A stretch of DNA of 64,000 bases, from positions 1 through 64,000 of the forward strand of contig NZ_LECU01000008.1 in NCBI RefSeq assembly GCF_001027745.1, written 5' to 3'. The stretch's first letter is position 1. Each line of letters starts with the position of its first letter. The position numbers and the translations under genes were made by a program. This document shows, one piece after another, positions 63,008-64,000 of the stretch. Source of the DNA: Pedobacter sp. BMA (lineage in GTDB: Bacteria; Bacteroidota; Bacteroidia; Sphingobacteriales; Sphingobacteriaceae). Below the pieces are notes generated by a model. The model did not search any database. It was given only the letters and a program-made list of their open reading frames with translations, and had not been told where the DNA came from.

Positions 63008-64000
63008 TTACAACCTGGCATCAACCAATTCTCTTGGAACAAAAGATTTGGTATCAAAAATCACAGCACCTTCCTGTTTAAACTTTCCGTAATCAATTTC
63101 CAGAAACTGCTGATGTGCCACAGCCAGGATCACCGCGTCATAGCTTTTGATTGCCGCGGCTGGGATCAAATTGAATCCATATTCTGTTTTAACTTCTGTC
63201 GCATTGGCCCAAGGGTCATAAACCTCAACATTTAAACTGAAAGATTTTAATTCTTTATAGATATCGATTACACGGGTATTGCGGGTATCCGGACAGTTTT
63301 CTTTGAAGGCAAAACCCAATATTAATACACGTGCGCCATTGATCACTTTATTTTTAGCCACCATCATTTTGATGACCTTGTTCGCCACAAACATTCCCAT
63401 ATTATCGTTTACCCTTCTGCCCGACAGAATCACTTCAGGTTTATAACCCAGCGATTCAGATTTATGGGCCAGGTAGTAAGGATCTACCCCGATACAGTGA
63501 CCGCCTACCAAACCTGGCTTGTAATTCAGAAAATTCCATTTGGTTGCGGCAGCCGCCAGTACATCCGTGGTGTCAATCTCCATCCGATCGAAGATCAGCG
63601 CCAGCTCATTAACAAAGGAGATGTTCACATCGCGTTGCGCATTCTCAATGGCTTTTGAAGCTTCGGCAACTTTGATGCTCGGCGCTAAATGCGTTCCGGC
63701 TGTAATAATAGAAGAATAAAGTTCGTTTATTACAACAGCGATTTCTGGCGTGGAGCCAGAAGTAACTTTTTTAATTTTAGTAAGGGTATTCACTTTATCA
63801 CCCGGGTTAATCCTTTCCGGCGAATAACCGCAGAAAAAATCAACATTGTATGTTAACCCTGATACTTGTTCAAGCACAGGCACACAGTCTTCTTCGGTGC
63901 AGCCTGGATATACAGTAGATTCGTAAATCACGATATCTCCCTTTTTGATTACTTCTCCGATCATTTTACTGGCTTCCAGCAAGGGCTTTAAATCAGGGCT
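63008..64000 (-). CDS. UDP-sugar 6-dehydrogenase (WbpA/TviB-like), 5' end outside window
   Basis: The frame is open from 63008 to the window edge, so the N-terminal part (about 100 residues including the Rossmann start) is missing. The remaining 330 residues show TVYPGCTEEDCVPVLEQVSG, CGYSPERINPGDK, the catalytic GLVGGHCIGVDPYYLAHK and LGFAFKENCPDTRNTRVIDI. The Cys-containing GGHCIGVDPYY distinguishes the UDP-GlcNAc/UDP-GalNAc 6-dehydrogenases (WbpA, TviB) from Ugd. It makes a UDP-hexosaminuronate for a surface polysaccharide, so another sugar gene set probably lies to the right. Confidence 0.9.
   Translation of the reverse strand, partial: SPDLKPLLEASKMIGEVIKKGDIVIYESTVYPGCTEEDCVPVLEQVSGLTYNVDFFCGYSPERINPGDKVNTLTKIKKVTSGSTPEIAVVINELYSSIITAGTHLAPSIKVAEASKAIENAQRDVNISFVNELALIFDRMEIDTTDVLAAAATKWNFLNYKPGLVGGHCIGVDPYYLAHKSESLGYKPEVILSGRRVNDNMGMFVANKVIKMMVAKNKVINGARVLILGFAFKENCPDTRNTRVIDIYKELKSFSLNVEVYDPWANATEVKTEYGFNLIPAAAIKSYDAVILAVAHQQFLEIDYGKFKQEGAVIFDTKSFVPRELVDARL

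Overview
The window looks like a chromosomal segment of a Bacteroidota species close to Pedobacter (Sphingobacteriaceae). The reasons are a SusC/SusD pair, a type IX secretion C-terminal signal, a DUF6266 protein, an RteC-type regulator, lipoproteins with short lipoboxes, -7 promoter boxes of the TAnnTTTG type, and A/T-rich start regions without clear Shine-Dalgarno sites. The genus is an inference from gene content. No tRNA, rRNA or CRISPR array was recognised.

Layout. (1) 1-6904 is housekeeping: comF, a beta-helix lipoprotein, glyA, scpA and dxs. (2) 7011-7310 is a four-copy 75-bp tandem repeat. (3) 7345-41665 is a large exopolysaccharide/capsule locus, nearly all on the minus strand. From its upstream end it encodes a PHP-type phosphatase, Wza, the Wzc kinase, six genes for a CDP-3,6-dideoxyhexose (best fit CDP-ascarylose), Wzx and a GT2. 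After an interruption come GT4, Wzy, GT4, GDP-mannose 4,6-dehydratase and a paralogue, a GT4 and mannose-1-phosphate guanylyltransferase. A WcaJ-type initiating transferase with a nucleotidyltransferase, a Wzi/RemB-like barrel, UDP-glucose dehydrogenase and UDP-xylose synthase close the locus. (4) The interruption is a plus-strand GT14 gene, a complete 5346-bp IS1595-family transposon (23217-28562, 30-bp perfect terminal inverted repeats, 8-bp target duplication AAAATTTA) and the decayed remains of a GT4 gene. (5) 41829-43892 is a compact set of a DUF6266 protein, a three-TM protein, a CHAP amidase/peptidase and a lipoprotein with a C-terminal TM, resembling a holin/endolysin/unimolecular-spanin lysis cassette. 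It is followed by HTH, RteC-like and Crp-like regulators. (6) 47490-53100 is a SusD/SusC/TlpA operon with a structured leader and a 49-residue ORF, facing an XRE regulator and a LytTR/LytS two-component pair. (7) 56238-62770 is a 1945-residue type IX-secreted FG-GAP/IPT protein coupled to a lipoprotein. (8) The right edge cuts a UDP-sugar dehydrogenase, probably the start of another polysaccharide locus.

How it works together. Sugar-nucleotide enzymes supply UDP-xylose/glucuronate, GDP-6-deoxyhexose and a CDP-3,6-dideoxyhexose. WcaJ starts the lipid-linked unit, the glycosyltransferases extend it, Wzx flips it, Wzy polymerises it, and Wzc/Wza with the PHP phosphatase control chain export.

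The best candidates for something undescribed are the passenger-bearing transposon with several strongly structured non-coding segments (23277-23475, 24603-24757, 25398-25534) and a 45-residue protein coupled to the transposase, the lysis-like cassette, and the structured SusCD leader. RNA structures were folded by eye and the functions of most passenger proteins are unknown.
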